Shown here: in pieces, positions 10,020 through 22,100 of the stretch
How positions within the stretch are numbered: the first letter of the stretch is position 1
How the letters are laid out: every line of letters starts with the position of its first letter
Assembly (NCBI GenBank): GCA_024867545.1
Contig: JANFNE010000038.1
Span: 434,001-498,000, forward strand
From: Phytopythium helicoides
Taxonomy: Eukaryota > Oomycota > Peronosporomycetes > Pythiales > Pythiaceae
Direction: 5' to 3'
DNA: 64,000 nt
Notes under the pieces: model-generated
The model's database searches: none
Told to the model about the DNA's origin: nothing
The model's input: only the letters and a program-made list of their open reading frames with translations
Program-made: the position numbers and the translations under genes

Positions 10020-10229
10020 CAAATCGAACTCCTATTGGCGTCAGCTGAACTTAGCAGCTATGCACTTCAACTTGGCTGAGCCTCCCAGTCGAGTACACTC
10101 TTTGAACCCAAACAGTAAATTCAATTCAACTCACAAAGTGTCATGTTGCTCGCTTCACATATCCAATTCGTTTGGCTACGTAACAGTACGATTTGAGCAA
10201 TGGCCATCACGGCGCCTCTACCTCATCGC

Positions 10230-11655
10230 TTAGGCGTTCTGCACAACCTCAGCAATCGACTGCGCGATGTAGTCGACGTTCTTGGAGGTCACACCAGCCA
10301 TACTGATGCGGCCGTCCTTGGTCAGATAGATATGGTGCGTCTCGATCATGCGAGCGACCTGCGCCTCCGTCAGACCCGTGTAGCAGAACATACCGATCTG
10401 GTCCGTGATGTGCTGCCAGTCGTTGTTCTTGTCGAGCGACTCGATGGCCGAGCGGAGCGCCGTGCGCATCGAGATGATGCGGTCAGCCATGCCCTTGCAC
10501 TCGGCGTACCACTGCGCCTTGAGCTTGTCGTCCGACAGGATCGTCGACACGATCAGCGAACCGTGGATCGGCGGGTTCGAGTACATGGGGCGGATGAGGA
10601 TCTTGAGCTGCGACTCGACGCGCTGCGCCTCCTCCTCGTTGCGCGTGACAACGCTGAGGGCACCCACACGCTCACCGTACAGGCCAAAGTTCTTGGCGTA
10701 CGACTGGCACAGCAGGATGTTGTGACCCTGCTCGACGAACTGTAGTAGACACAAGCAAAGTGCGGCAATGAGTGCGCAAAGTCAACATCGTATCATACAG
10801 AGATCGCAGCACGTACGTAGCGGATGGCGCCGGCGTCGCGGTTGGCGTCGCCCGAGGCAAAGCCCTGGTAGGCGCAGTCGAAGAAGGCGATGTGGTTCTT
10901 GGCCTTCATGACGTCAGCAATCTCCTTCCACTGCTCCATGGTGGGGTCAACGCCCGTGGGGTTGTGCGCGCAGGCGTGCAGCAGGAAGACGGAGCGCTCG
11001 GGGGCTCCCTTGAGGTCGCTGAGCAGTCCCTCGATGTCGAGGCCGCGCGAAGCAGGCTCGTAGTACGTGTAGCGGCGCACCTCGAGGCCGGCGTCCTTCA
11101 TGATGGGGATGTGGTTGCCCCACGTGGGGTTGGGGAGGTAGATGGGCGTGCCCTTGCCGAGGAAGCGGCTGAAGAACTCGCCGGCGAGGCGGCAGCCGCC
11201 CGTGCCCGAGATGGTCTGCACGCCCGTGACGCGCTTCTCGGCGAGCGCCTTGCTGTCCTCTCCGTAGGCAAACTTGAGCGACAGGTCCACGAAGTCCTTC
11301 ATGCCCGCAATGCCGGCGTACTCCTTGTTCTTGCCGGCCGCCATGATGCGCTGCTCAGCCTCGAGCACCGACGGCAGCAGGTACGGCTGCGCACAAGAGC
11401 CGTTAGCGACGTGCATCCATCCTCCTCCCACTGCTGGGCTCGCCACCAGCCATCTCGCACCTTGCCGTTGTCGTCGCGGTAGGCGCCGACGCCGAGCGAG
11501 ACCTTGCGCGCGTCCGTGTCCTTGTTGAAGCGCTCGGTGAGCCCGAGGATCGGGTCGGCCGGGCCCATGGGCACGTCGCCGAGCCAATGTCCCGAGGACG
11601 TCGACAGCTGCCTGGAGGCGGTCGACAGGCGCATGCGGAGGTGGCGCGACAGCAT
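10230..11655 (-). CDS. Aspartate aminotransferase, mitochondrial-type
   Basis: Three exons (11461-11655, 10817-11386, 10230-10739) give 424 residues, the usual length of mitochondrial AspAT. It interconverts aspartate plus 2-oxoglutarate and oxaloacetate plus glutamate using PLP. The N-terminus [20 protein letters not shown] is an Arg/Ser-rich mitochondrial presequence. Hallmarks follow: [48 protein letters not shown], the [12 protein letters not shown] cofactor strand, and [17 protein letters not shown] containing the Schiff-base lysine. Introns at 11387-11460 and 10740-10816 are 74 and 77 nt and restore the conserved NGK/PYLLP and IRY/FVEQG junctions. It is divergent from histone H1 across 1.6 kb. 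Confidence 0.93.
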
Positions 11656-13244
11656 CGTGAGCGACGAGGAGCAAGCACTTTCTCGGCAGCCGGCGGGTCG
11701 TGAAATGATCGGCTCGGCTGGTCGATTGCTTGGAGCTTGGCCCGCCCCATCCAACACGGCGCTCCGCCAAGCAACAGAGACGAGCTCGTATCCATCACAG
11801 GTATACTTTAATCAAGTCAAGTGGTGTTTTAAACTCCGATTCTGGTGCTGGAAATCGCGTGTGGCCAGAGGGCGAGATGCGCATACGCGCCACAAGAGAC
11901 TGCTTGGACACTGTCCATGACGCCGTACGGGAGTGGATGGCGAGCCGCGAGGGCTGCTAGGAGGGTGTGAAAGGCGGCGACGAACGGCATGACTGGAGGC
12001 CGAGGCCTCGCCGGCGTAGACGTGGCGAGGCTCGTGCAGTTGCAGTTGAAGTCGCCGCGATGGAGGCGCCGTGATTGGCGGGTCGCATGCCACCTGGCTG
12101 GACGTGGAAACCGCGTGCCGATGGGGAAGCCGAGGTGGCGGGTGTCGCGGCGCGCTGGCTGTCTCCAGGTCACCGATGTCGAGGAGCGAGGCCTGGATGA
12201 CGTAGTTGAAGTCTGGTGAGAGGTAGATTCGCAGTCCCGGGGCCGTCGGGTGGCGTGAGAGACGCTCGCCCGACCACCCGTCACTAGGCTCGGAAAGGCG
12301 GCGTGAAAATGCGCGCTTCCAGGCGGGGATCGCTCGATATGGGCGCCTTCCCGGCCGAATTTCCGAGCGCTGAAAGGCTCTACGTGTAGCTTGGAGTCTC
12401 TTCTAGGACCTCAGTGAGCTCCCAACTACGTTCAAAGCGTGCATGTTTGCGGAATATCGCGATTTTCCCGCACTCGCCATTTTCCCAAAATCCCATGACT
12501 ATGGGGAAAACCTAGGAAACCCGTCAACCGGGCGCCTCGAAAGACCCGATTTGGATGCCGTTTTCGCGCGCGGCTGGGCGCGCCGCCCCCGCCCCCACCG
12601 GCACCGATCGACGCGCAGCTCGACGCGCCGAACGCGGCGCCACCCGCTCGTGTGTCGCGCGCCTCCGCCCGCCGCGTGGCTGGCGAGCAACACGCGTCCA
12701 TCGGCGGCGGCATGCGGAGTGGCGGCGGGGTGGAGTACGTGACCCCCCTTCCTTTTTCGTGACCTCCATCCCCATGCACTCGCGGGTGCCAAAGTGACGG
12801 CGGCCAGTGTGTGCCCTGGAAGCTCGCGGAGCGCGCTGATTGGCGGAATCCGTTGTTCTTCGCGCATGTGGGTTTGCCGCGCTGGCCACTGATTGGCGGA
12901 ATCCACTTTGAATTTTAGCGAAGCTATTTGGTAAACTACTTTGCGCGAGCCATGATGATACGGCGCGTCGCCCCGCCTGCACCACCGGCGCTTTCAACCA
13001 CACGAAGCATACAAACGTCAATACAAACGAGGGGCCAACGGGAGGGAGGACCCACCATGGACACCCGGGAGGGGAGACAGCGTCACGCGCCAGTTTGAAG
13101 TGCGGTTTAAAATAGATTTCAGTAATCTATCCCCCGCGCCGCGCTCTTTCACATTTCCGCCCGCCTGGAAATTCCGATACAACCGAATTTGCCAGCTGCC
13201 CAAGAAGACTCCAAGCTCCTCAAGCCCCAAGCCTCTACTCCAAG
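11656..13244. promoter_or_regulatory. Divergent intergenic region, AspAT / histone H1
   Basis: 1.59 kb with no supported gene. A 16 bp element, CTGATTGGCGGAATCC, occurs identically at 12836-12851 and 12889-12904, 53 bp apart and about 340-400 bp before the H1 ATG. Its core ATTGG is an inverted CCAAT box, a common histone-promoter element (NF-Y target). Closer to H1, an AT-rich stretch near 13108-13130 could hold the core promoter. Confidence 0.45.
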
Positions 13245-13793
13245 ATGCCCGCCGCCCCCAAGAAGACCACCGTCGCGTCCGGCCCCGGCTACTACGACCT
13301 CATCAAGGAGGCCGTGCTGACGCTCAAGGAGCGCTCGGGCTCGTCGCGCCACGCCATCGACAAGTACGTGTCGGCCAAGAAGGGCGCCGGCTACTCCAAG
13401 TCGCGCCTCAACATCGCGCTCAAGCGCGGCGTCGAGGCCGGCAAGCTCGTGGCCGTCAAGGGCTCGTTCAAGCTCGCGGCCGCCGAGAAGAAGCCCGTGG
13501 CTGCCAAGAAGCCCGCCGCCGACAAGCCTGCTGCCAAGAAGGCCGCCACGGCTAAGAAGCCTGCTGCCAAGAAGGCGGCCAGTGCCAAGAAGCCCGCGGC
13601 CAAGAAGGCCGCCACGGCCAAGAAGCCTGCTGCCAAGAAGTCCGCCAAGCCCGCTAAGAAGGCTGCCAAGCCTGCTGCCAAGAAGGTGACCAAGTCGACC
13701 AAGAAGGTGGCGGCCAAGAAGCCGACCACCACCAAGAAGAAGGTCGTCAAGAAGTCTGCCGCCAAGAAGCCCGCCCCCAAGAAGTCGGCGTAA
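13245..13793 (+). CDS. Linker histone H1
   Basis: A 182-residue intronless gene. Residues about 12-80 are the winged-helix globular domain ([40 protein letters not shown], then [16 protein letters not shown]). The tail is Lys/Ala/Pro-rich with repeated AAKKPA and PAAKKAA units that condense linker DNA. It acts in the nucleus on the nucleosome dyad and linker DNA. The ATG context is AAGATGCC. Its 3' end lies 168 bp from that of the convergent coiled-coil gene. Confidence 0.95.
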   Translation: MPAAPKKTTVASGPGYYDLIKEAVLTLKERSGSSRHAIDKYVSAKKGAGYSKSRLNIALKRGVEAGKLVAVKGSFKLAAAEKKPVAAKKPAADKPAAKKAATAKKPAAKKAASAKKPAAKKAATAKKPAAKKSAKPAKKAAKPAAKKVTKSTKKVAAKKPTTTKKKVVKKSAAKKPAPKKSA

Positions 13794-13961
13794 GCGCCGT
13801 GCTTCAATCTGTTGCGTGCGCCTAGCAAGCGTGCGCTACCTTTCATCTCCAAGTTGTCGTCGCTTATTTTTATTATTCCCGCTGGGAATCCCCATGTGGT
13901 AATTGGAAAACGTTGCATTTGACTCTTTTTCTTCTTCCTGTTGTTGCTTGTTATGTTGTCC

Positions 13962-16235
13962 CTACTCGCTGAAGAGCTGGCGTCGCTGCTCCTCGATGAG
14001 CGCGCGGCTCTTGTCGAGCTTGGCGCCGAGCACCGCCACGTCCTCCTGAAGTCCGGCGATGACCTGATCTTTACGCGCCACGGTCGCCCGAACGCGTTCG
14101 TGCAGTGATCCGAGTGCGGCTTCGTGCTCTTGCTGTCTTTGACGCAGCTGACCCTGCCAGTGGACTTCGAGATGCTCCAGCTTGTCTCGCAAGGACGTCG
14201 CCTCGGCTGTGAGCTGTTGTTTGACCATTGCCCCGTCATTTTCGATTGCTCGGCATCGCTTCTCGAGCTGGGCGATCGCACTGTCGTGGCTTCGACGCTC
14301 GTCCGTCAGGAGCCGAGCCAGCTCACTGGCTTTGTCGCTCGCCAGCTTCGAGTCATTAGTGACTGCATCCTTTTCCTCTCGCAGACTCGCAAGTGAAGCC
14401 TCGAGTCGTCCGAGCTTGGCGTGCAGCTCGCGGTTCTTGTCCATCCACACACCCTCGACCTCGCTCGTCTGCTTGAGCTTTCGCTCCCAGTCCTTGCGTT
14501 CCTGCTCCAGTTTTCGCTGAGCACGCTGCTCGGCTGCTTCCAGTCGCTGCCTACTCTCTTCCTGTAGCTTGTCGATCACGAGCTCGATTTTGGCGTCGCG
14601 AGACTGCAGCATTTGGGCCTCAAACGCCTGTTTGCTGTGCTCCATTTCCTGCCGCAGTCGAGCCTCCAGCTCTTGCTCAAAGCGTCCTTGCTCCGCTCGA
14701 GCCTGCTCCCGAGCCGCTTGCACATCTCGCTCGCACTTCGCTAACAGCTCCTGCCGCTCTTTCTTGGCTTGCTCGTTTGCTGCTGTCAGTCGTTGCAAGG
14801 ACTGAACCTTCGCGTCTTCGAGCTCGTGCTGGTGGCTTGCTTTTAGTGCACGCACTTCACTTAGCAGCTCATTTCGTACGATTTCTGCCTCATCTTGCAA
14901 TCGCCGTCGCTGTGCACTCAGCTGCTGCTGCAGTTCAGCGTCTGCAGCATCGAGTCTCGCGACGAGTTTCACTCTCTCCTTCTCACGCGCGTCTACAAGC
15001 TGTCGTTCGTAATCATCTTTCTGCCGCTGAAGCGCAGCCTCTTTCTCCTTTTCGAGCTGAAGTTTCAACTTGCGCCGCTCCTCGGCGGCCGCTTCTTGAG
15101 CACGTTCAAGGTCAGCCTTTCCTCTTGCCAGAATGAGTTGGATGTCTGGCTCCAGAGCGGACACAGTCGACTTTTTTATCTCCTCCGTCTTCTTGGCGAT
15201 CTGAATGGAGGATCAACTAGCTTGTAAGCGGCTGTCAGCGCGACACATAACAACAAACAGAGCTCGTACCCATTGCTCTCGCCGCGATTTCTCCTGCACT
15301 AGCCACCGTTCTCGCGCATCCTTCAGCTGCATCTTTGCTCGCTCTGCCTCACGAGCAGCTGTCGCATTGGCTTTTTGAAGCTCGGCTACTAACTCGTCAC
15401 AGCGCTTCGCAAGCGCAGCCTATGTGGACAAGTGGAAGTATGAGTTTCAAGGACATCAAAGAGCGAACTGAACTAGCTCAAACCTTGTCAGCAACAAGTC
15501 CCTGCGCAAAGTCGAGATGCTGCTCGAGCTCTTTCTCGAATTTGAGTTGCAGTTGCTTGAGCTGATCTTTGTGTGCCGCCTCAGCTGTCGCAAGAAGCTG
15601 CTTTGTTTTGGCTTTATCCTTCTTACGCGCACCCTTGAGCAGCTCGATCGTCTTGGTCTTGTCCTGCCCGCACAACTTTCGGTTAGCTTTGCGATTTGTC
15701 ACACAGTGTTCTCAGCGTCAACAGATCCCTACATTGAGCTCGATCGCCATCGTTCCGAGCTTCGCCTTGACCTCAACATAGTATGCATTGCTTTGATCCG
15801 ACTGAAGCGAGACCGCGGGCGACGACAACTTCGTCCCACCTGGCTCCGCGTCTTCATCCCACGCAGTCAAATTTCTGCTACCAAACGAGCTTGGTGGCTG
15901 CACGCCCTCCAACTGCATAGCTGACTCGGTCTCGAGTGCGTCGAGGTAGTCGTAGATGCTGCTCGCAGCTGCGCTCACCACACTCTTCGGCGAGCGCGAT
16001 GCAATCGACCCTGTGTCTGACCCCGCTCCATGGCTGCTGCGGGAATACTTTGGCGGTGGCGTCTCCGCGGGATCCTCGAGCTCCAAGGACAACGGCTATG
16101 TCCATTGATCAATCAGTGCGCCATTCGCTATCATGGTGTTTGAACGAGACGAGCTGCACCGTACCTGGTTGTTGTCATCTGCATCAGGGACCTTAGCAGA
16201 CTTGACCACTCTCCGTTCTTCCGACAACCAAGGCA
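13962..16235 (-). CDS. Long coiled-coil protein, 5' end unresolved
   Basis: Exons read as 13962-15200, 15270-15419, 15484-15663, 15733-16095 and a 5' piece 16165-16235, with introns of 64-69 nt (15201-15269, 15420-15483, 15664-15732, 16096-16164). The product exceeds 660 residues. The first ~170 residues are acidic, Ser/Pro-rich and disordered (EDPAETPPPKYSRSS, IYDYLDALETES); the rest is almost continuous alpha-helical coiled coil rich in Glu, Gln, Arg and Leu with heptad spacing, ending RALIEEQRRQLFSE. No catalytic domain is visible, so a structural, centrosomal or cytoskeletal role is the best inference. No ATG lies in the frame of the 5'-most piece, so at least one more upstream exon must exist, likely within 16235-16700 and overlapping the first exon of the plus-strand dehydrogenase or its promoter. 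Confidence 0.65.
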
Positions 16236-16604
16236 CTGTTGTCAGCACGTCAACACTCAAGGTGTGCTCAGTTCCTCCGATTCCTACCGCCTCTCCGCCT
16301 TGATACGCGCGGCTCAGGCGCCTGGTTCATGATCCACCAGTGCTGCAAGTCCTCCAAACGCCTGCCGCTGCCATCGCACTGCCATTTTGGGGCAGTCCGT
16401 TACCGCTTGTTGATTAGCTGCAACGGCCATGTCGACGGAGCCCGTGTGGTCCACTCCGAACTTGAAGTTGGCATTTCAGCCAATCGGGGCCTCTCAGTCG
16501 TCTGCACCTCGTATTCGACGACATGGTCACCTTGCAGTCGCCGTCGCCTGGCAAGCACAGTCGAATCTGACGTCCACGACCGCCTTCTCCCTCGGATTCC
16601 CGCG

Positions 16605-18241
16605 ATGCTGCGCGTTTTGTCCACGCGCTCGGTGGCCCGCGCGGCTTTCGCTCGAACTGGCGGCGCTCGCTTCATGGTGCGGTCGGATTTTGCGTAAATG
16701 GGTTTAAAAAAATCAAACAAATGGGAGGGCTGACGAGGCGGGGAAGTCTGCGGGCTCGTTCGACCTGTTCACGCCCACGGAGGAGCACGGCGCGCTGCGA
16801 GACATGCTGGCGGGGTTTGTCAAGACCAAGGTCGACCCTCAGGTGCGGAGATGCTGGCGGGGGTGGATGGACTGGAGAAAAGGAGCTGATCAAGGAGGAA
16901 TTCCAGGCGCTGGAGCACGACCGCGAGGAAAAGTTCAACGTCTCGCTCTTCCGCGAGCTCGGCGATATCGGCCTACTCGGCATCACGGCGCCGGAAGAGT
17001 GAGTGCTGGGTGTGAAAAAAAAGCGAGAGGAGAACTGGACTCGTCAATTCTGACGTCTGAGGTGGTGAGCAGGTACGGTGGCTCGGGCATGGACGCGCTG
17101 GCGGCGGTGATCGCGCATGAGGAGCTGGCGTCGAGCGACCCTGCCTTCTGCCTGTCGTTCCTCGCGCACTCGATGCTGTTTGTCAACAACGTCGCGCGCA
17201 ACGCGTCGGACGAGCAGTGCCGCAAGTACCTGCCTGGCGCGTGCTCAGGCGAGAAAATCTGCGGCATGGGCATGAGCGAGCCGTCGGTCGGCACGGACGT
17301 GCTGGGCATGCGCACGACGGCCAAGAAGTCGGACTGCGGCAAGTACTATATCCTCAATGGCTCCAAGTGCGTCTACGCTAGTGCTGTCCCGTGTGGTCGT
17401 GTGATGCAGTGGTGTCTGACGCTTCATGGTGCAGAATGTGGATCACGAACGGCGCGCTTAACGACACGGAGCTGGGCGACACGTTCCTGATCTACGCGCG
17501 CACGGGCAACTCTGGCAAGGCCAAGCAGGACTTTTCTTCCTTCATCGTGGAGAAGGGCTTTGAGGGTTTCTCGCTGGGTCAGCGCATCAAGGATAAATGC
17601 GGCATGCGCGCGTCCAACACGGCCGAGCTCGTGTTCGAGAACTGCAAGGTCCCCGTGGAGAACCTCGTGGGGTCTGAGGGCAGTGCCGTGCTGTGCATGA
17701 TGCGGAACCTGGAGATCGAGCGCGTGACGTTGGCTGCCATGAGCCTCGGCATCGCGCGGCGGTCGCTCGAGGTCATGAGCAATTACGCCAAGGAGCGCGT
17801 GGCGTTCGGCAGCCCGCTCAACAACTTTGGGCAGATCCAGAAGAACATTGCCGAGTCCTACGCCGAGTACATGGCTGGTCGAACCTACGTGTACAACACG
17901 GCAAGGTGCGTGCGTGCACGACGAGTGTGATGCGGTTCATTTCATTCACTGACGGGGCCTTGTTGCTTGCGTTCGTGTGTGTGTGTGTATGGCACAGACA
18001 GCTGAAGCTGGACAGCGCCGGCAACCGCGTAGACACGGACGGCGTGAAGCTGTACTGCGGCGACATGGGCAAGCGCGTGGCGGACCGCGCGATCCAGACG
18101 CTGGGCGGCTACGGCTACGTGGGCGAGTACAACGTGGAGCGGCTGTGGCGCGACTCGAAGCTGCTGGAGATCGGCGGCGGCACCAACGAGTCGCACCACA
18201 AGAACATGGTGCGCGATCTTGCGCGCATCGACAAGCTGTAA
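16605..18241 (+). CDS. Isovaleryl-CoA-dehydrogenase-like acyl-CoA dehydrogenase
   Basis: Six exons (16605-16676, 16747-16842, 16907-16998, 17073-17366, 17435-17905, 17998-18241) give 422 residues, standard for the family. The first exon encodes a mitochondrial presequence (MLRVLSTRSVARAAFARTGG). The body has LGDIGLLGITAPEEYGGSGM, CGMGMSEPSVGTDV, KMWITNGA, and GGYGYVGEYNVERLWRD. These flavoenzymes desaturate acyl-CoA and pass electrons to ETF. Most family members carry the catalytic Glu in a C-terminal YEGT motif; here that site reads EIGGGTNE, as in isovaleryl-CoA dehydrogenase, and the alternative Glu is present in NLEIERVTLA. That supports a branched-chain (leucine catabolism) assignment, though not specificity. 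Introns are 64-92 nt with clear CTGAC-like branch points. Confidence 0.85.
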
Positions 18242-19187
18242 GCAGCGGCTAAAGATCTCGCGAGGCGCCGCGCGATCCTCGTTCCGTCCGTAGAGCGTTT
18301 AGCGTCCGTCGTGTTCCATCGAAAACGAAAGATCGCGACCATCACTCGGTCGTTTTCTGATTATGCGGCGAAAGTCCCTGTATAAGAGCACCTCAACTCT
18401 CTCTAGAGGCCCCTTGTCGTTCTTACGTGGCGACGCGCCACTGGTCGGCCGCTCTATGGCGGTTTGTATGTGTTGCGGCATCCGTCGCTGTTCCAGCCAC
18501 TTGCGGGTGTAGGACACTGCGTTCTTCCTGGCGTGTTCAACCCACGACGGTCGCTGCTGCTGCTGCTGCTGCTGGTGCTGGTGCTGCTGCTGCTGCTGCT
18601 GCTCTCTGTCTCTGGTTGAAGCCCTGCTCGAAGGGCCACGGCGCTAATTCCGGTCGCGGCCGTAACGTCGCGGCGCTTTTTGGCTGTCGTTTCGCCTTCT
18701 CAATTGGCGCGAGGGAGCCCTCTCTGGCTCCCCCCTCTTCTTGGGACGTTTCGCGGGCATTCGTTACCCCGCCCCTGTTCTCGATTCATCCGATGGCACC
18801 ACGCGAGCATCGCGCAAGAGGGAGGGAGCGAGTGGAACGAGGGCGGCAAGGCCATCACCACGTCATGCGGCGAGCTAGCGCTACGCTTCTTCTCGCCGCC
18901 GCCATTCTTCTGTGCACTTTGGGGAAGGGCCTCAAAACATAAAGATCCAAAACAGGGTCGAACGTCCTTTTTCTAGCAAAAAACCTCGCGGTCTGTACCG
19001 AAACATCTGTGGCTGTTTTAAACTAGTATCGTATATGCCAGGTGATATATACATACAGTAATATACATTCTAGAACCATAGAGATAACCAATTCATCGAT
19101 TGATATGTATTTCAAAAGGTAAGGCCAGAGACCGTTCCTGGCCCCTCTACAAGGTTTTATCTCGGCATACATTCTCCAAGTCGTATC
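18242..19187. other. Intergenic region upstream of BET gene
   Basis: 946 bp with no supported gene. It includes the trinucleotide repeat described separately and an AT-rich segment (about 18960-19130) that may hold promoter sequence. A poly-T tract follows at about 19209-19220. Confidence 0.35.
18552..18603. repeat. (GCT)n / CAG-type trinucleotide repeat
   Basis: About 52 bp of GCT units interrupted by two GGT changes. It lies outside any supported coding region, so it is a plain microsatellite rather than a polyglutamine tract. Confidence 0.9.
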
Positions 19188-22100
19188 ATGAGGTTTTTCG
19201 TTTCTTCTTATTTTTTTTTTTGCTGGGTGCAAATTGCAAAAGTAGCCGCCCTGCCCAGCCCGTCCTCCTCCGTCGTCGAAAAAGCCTTGGCGCCAACGCA
19301 TTCATTTTGGAAAGAAAGCGGTGGCGGGCGCGTGCCTCAAATACAACGCCCTCCCTCCCTCCCCTCTCTTCGAGCAACCCGCGGGCGAAGAGAAGCGAGC
19401 GACCAACACTCCTGGGCGTCACTTCCCAATCCGCCGCTTTCCGCGCTCACCCCTCGGCAGCCCACTTGGAGAAAGTGCGCGCCGTTGCCAACTCTGCTGG
19501 CGTCGACTGGCGGCGCCTCGCCCTCCCTCCCTCCTCCTTCGCCCGCCGCTAGCAGCAGCCGCGTGCGCTGCGGCGGTCGTCGAGAGCGCTTCCAGCCCGC
19601 TGCCGAACGCGACCGCGGCGGCGACCAGAGCAGCGAGGCCGACCGAGCCAGCCCGTCGCAGCCGACGGACGCGCCTCCAGCCGCGGCGCTGGGGATCCCG
19701 GGCACCATAGGCGGCCCACTGGTGGACGGCGACGGCGGCGTGGTGGCTCCGGCGCCAGCCAAGAGCGTCGGCGCCGGCGACAGCCCCTTCCAGACGACGC
19801 ACATCCAGCTCGGCGAGCCCGTCGACTCGCCGCGCTGGGACGCCCCTCCGAGCAAGCCGCTCGACGTCCACGTCTGCGTGATGATGGTGGAGGACCCCGC
19901 GCGGGACAAATGCTCGCCGGTCAAGCCCTCGCCCCCCAGCAACGCCGCGTCGGACGCTGCCGCGAGTGGGGATGACAAGACGCCCCCGACCCCGCCCGCA
20001 CCCGACAACAAGGCGCCCGTGACGGCGTCCAGACAGCACCCGCCCGTGCCCGTGAGCAAGGAGGCGCTCCAGTACGCTCCCCTGCTCGTCGGCAAGTACT
20101 ACATTGAGGACAAGCGCGCCGTCTGGGCCGGCAAGTGGGGAATGACCGAGGCCGCGTTTGGGCCCAACGGCATCACGAGCCCGTTCGAGATGCGCTCGCA
20201 GGAGGATGTCTTCATCCCAACGGCCGCCACGGACGGCGCCGAGGTTGTCCACCCCTCTTTCTTCGGCATGGCGCTGGCCCGATCGGCGCGATCGGAGAAC
20301 GAGCAGCCTTCGCGAGTCTCGCCGACGTTCCTCGGGTACGAGACGGATCCGGACGTGCGCTCGGCGATGCCGTTTCACAGCAAGTACAGCGGGTTCTTCC
20401 AGATCCAGGCGGTCAAGGGCAAGCACCAGACAGTCACGGAGAAGGACGTCGATATTCGCTTCGTGCACGATGCCAGCAACCCTTCGTTCTTCGTGGTAAC
20501 GGGCTCAGGTGAGAACCGCTTCGGTGAGTTTGCTCTGCACGGCTTTCTAGACAAGACGACCAACGAGCTGCGGATCTACAAGATTTACAAGCCGAAGGAG
20601 CAAGTCAAACGTACGCTGCCGCGGCGAACACGGAACATGAAGGCCGTCACGCCACCCGTCGCGCCAAAAGCCCCAGTTGCGCCCGTTGTAGCCCCCGCCG
20701 TTGCCGCCCCCGGCGTCAGCTCTGCTCGGCCTACGATCACGCAGACCCCCGTCGCGGCCGTCGCGGCGCCTCTTCGGACATTTACTCCACTATCCGACTA
20801 CAGCTCACCATCTGTCGGCGGCCGCGCTCGCTCACAGCGAAAGATCATTGTTCCCGCGCATCTTCGTGACGAGAATATCATCGAGTTTGATAGAGTACCG
20901 GCCAGCGTGAAAAAGTGCCACGCCGTCCTGAAGAGTCTCATGTCGAGCTCAAAAGCTATTCCATTCCTCTCGCCTGTCGACCCTGTGGCGCTCGGCATTC
21001 CAGACTACTTCCAAGTGATCAAGGAGCCGATGGACCTCGGTACAATCAAGCAAAACCTAGAGTGCGGTTACTACGACGACCCGTCAGTGTTCGCCGACCA
21101 CGTGCGGCTTGTGTTCCGCAATGCGATGCTGTACAACGCAGCTCACAGCCAAGTTCACATCTACGCTCAAAAGTTGTTGGAGGAATTCGAGAAGCGGATC
21201 AAGTCGCTAAACCTGAAAACTTCTGCAAAGGAGAAGACGCTTCAGAGCAAGACCGCGGCTCTCAAGCTGAAGAAGGATCGGAAGGCCGAATCGTACCATT
21301 CTTCAAAGAAGGTTAAGGGCGGAAAGGGCGCCAAGGGTAACTCCAAGCGGATGGCTTCAGGAGACGAAGCAAGCGTGATCATGTCGCTGAAGGAGGACAT
21401 TGAGCGTTTGAAGGCGAAGCTTGAGCAGCTTGAGCCGAATATCAAGGTGACGACTCCCAAGCCCTCGAAGGCAGCATCTCGGTATGTAGGCTTTTCTCAT
21501 TTCTGATTTCTCTTTTTTGGGGGCTCAGTACTGACATGTCCTTCTCACGTGCGCAGCCCCTTCAAGATGAGCGACCTCACGGAAGAAGAATTGAACGAGC
21601 CGATGACACAGCACGAAAAGGCTAGGCTAAGCGCCGACATTAAGTCGTTGCCTCAAGACAAGATCAACCGTGTGCTCCAAATCATTGCGGAGGCAGTGCC
21701 AGTCGCAAAGTTGGCCAACGAAAATGACGAGATAGAGCTAGACATCAATGCTTTCGACACTCGCTGTCTGCGCATGCTGGAGGGCTACGTTAGGGTACGT
21801 CAAAGCGTGCACTATGTCAAAGTGCGCATGTGCGCAGTCTAACGGTGCATGCATGCGTTGAACAGGAAAATGGAATTGGACGAAAGCGGAAGCGTCCAGT
21901 TGCCAAGAAGGGAGGCTCCCTGCCGACAGAAAACCGCCTCAAATCTGCAAAGGTAGCGGCACTGAATATTCGGTACCGCCAGGAGGAGCTCAAGAATCAG
22001 CTTGCTGAGATTGATCGCGACGTGTCCGGGGTTGCTGGTGCTGCTCGCGAGCAGCGCCCAGACTTGGACGTTGTGATGGCAGATGCGGACGGCAGTGTTG

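Noticed and set aside
12524..13021. 165-codon minus-strand ORF upstream of H1
   Set aside because: It lies across promoter-like sequence with duplicated CCAAT elements; Arg/Ala-rich translation without domains.
16843..16882. A 40 nt intron in the dehydrogenase gene
   Set aside because: The later acceptor at 16906 gives a normal 64 nt intron and the family-typical VDPQALEHDRE junction.
19419..20468. 349-codon minus-strand ORF opposite the BET gene
   Set aside because: It is an antisense shadow of GC-rich coding sequence, rich in Arg/Ala/Gly without domains.
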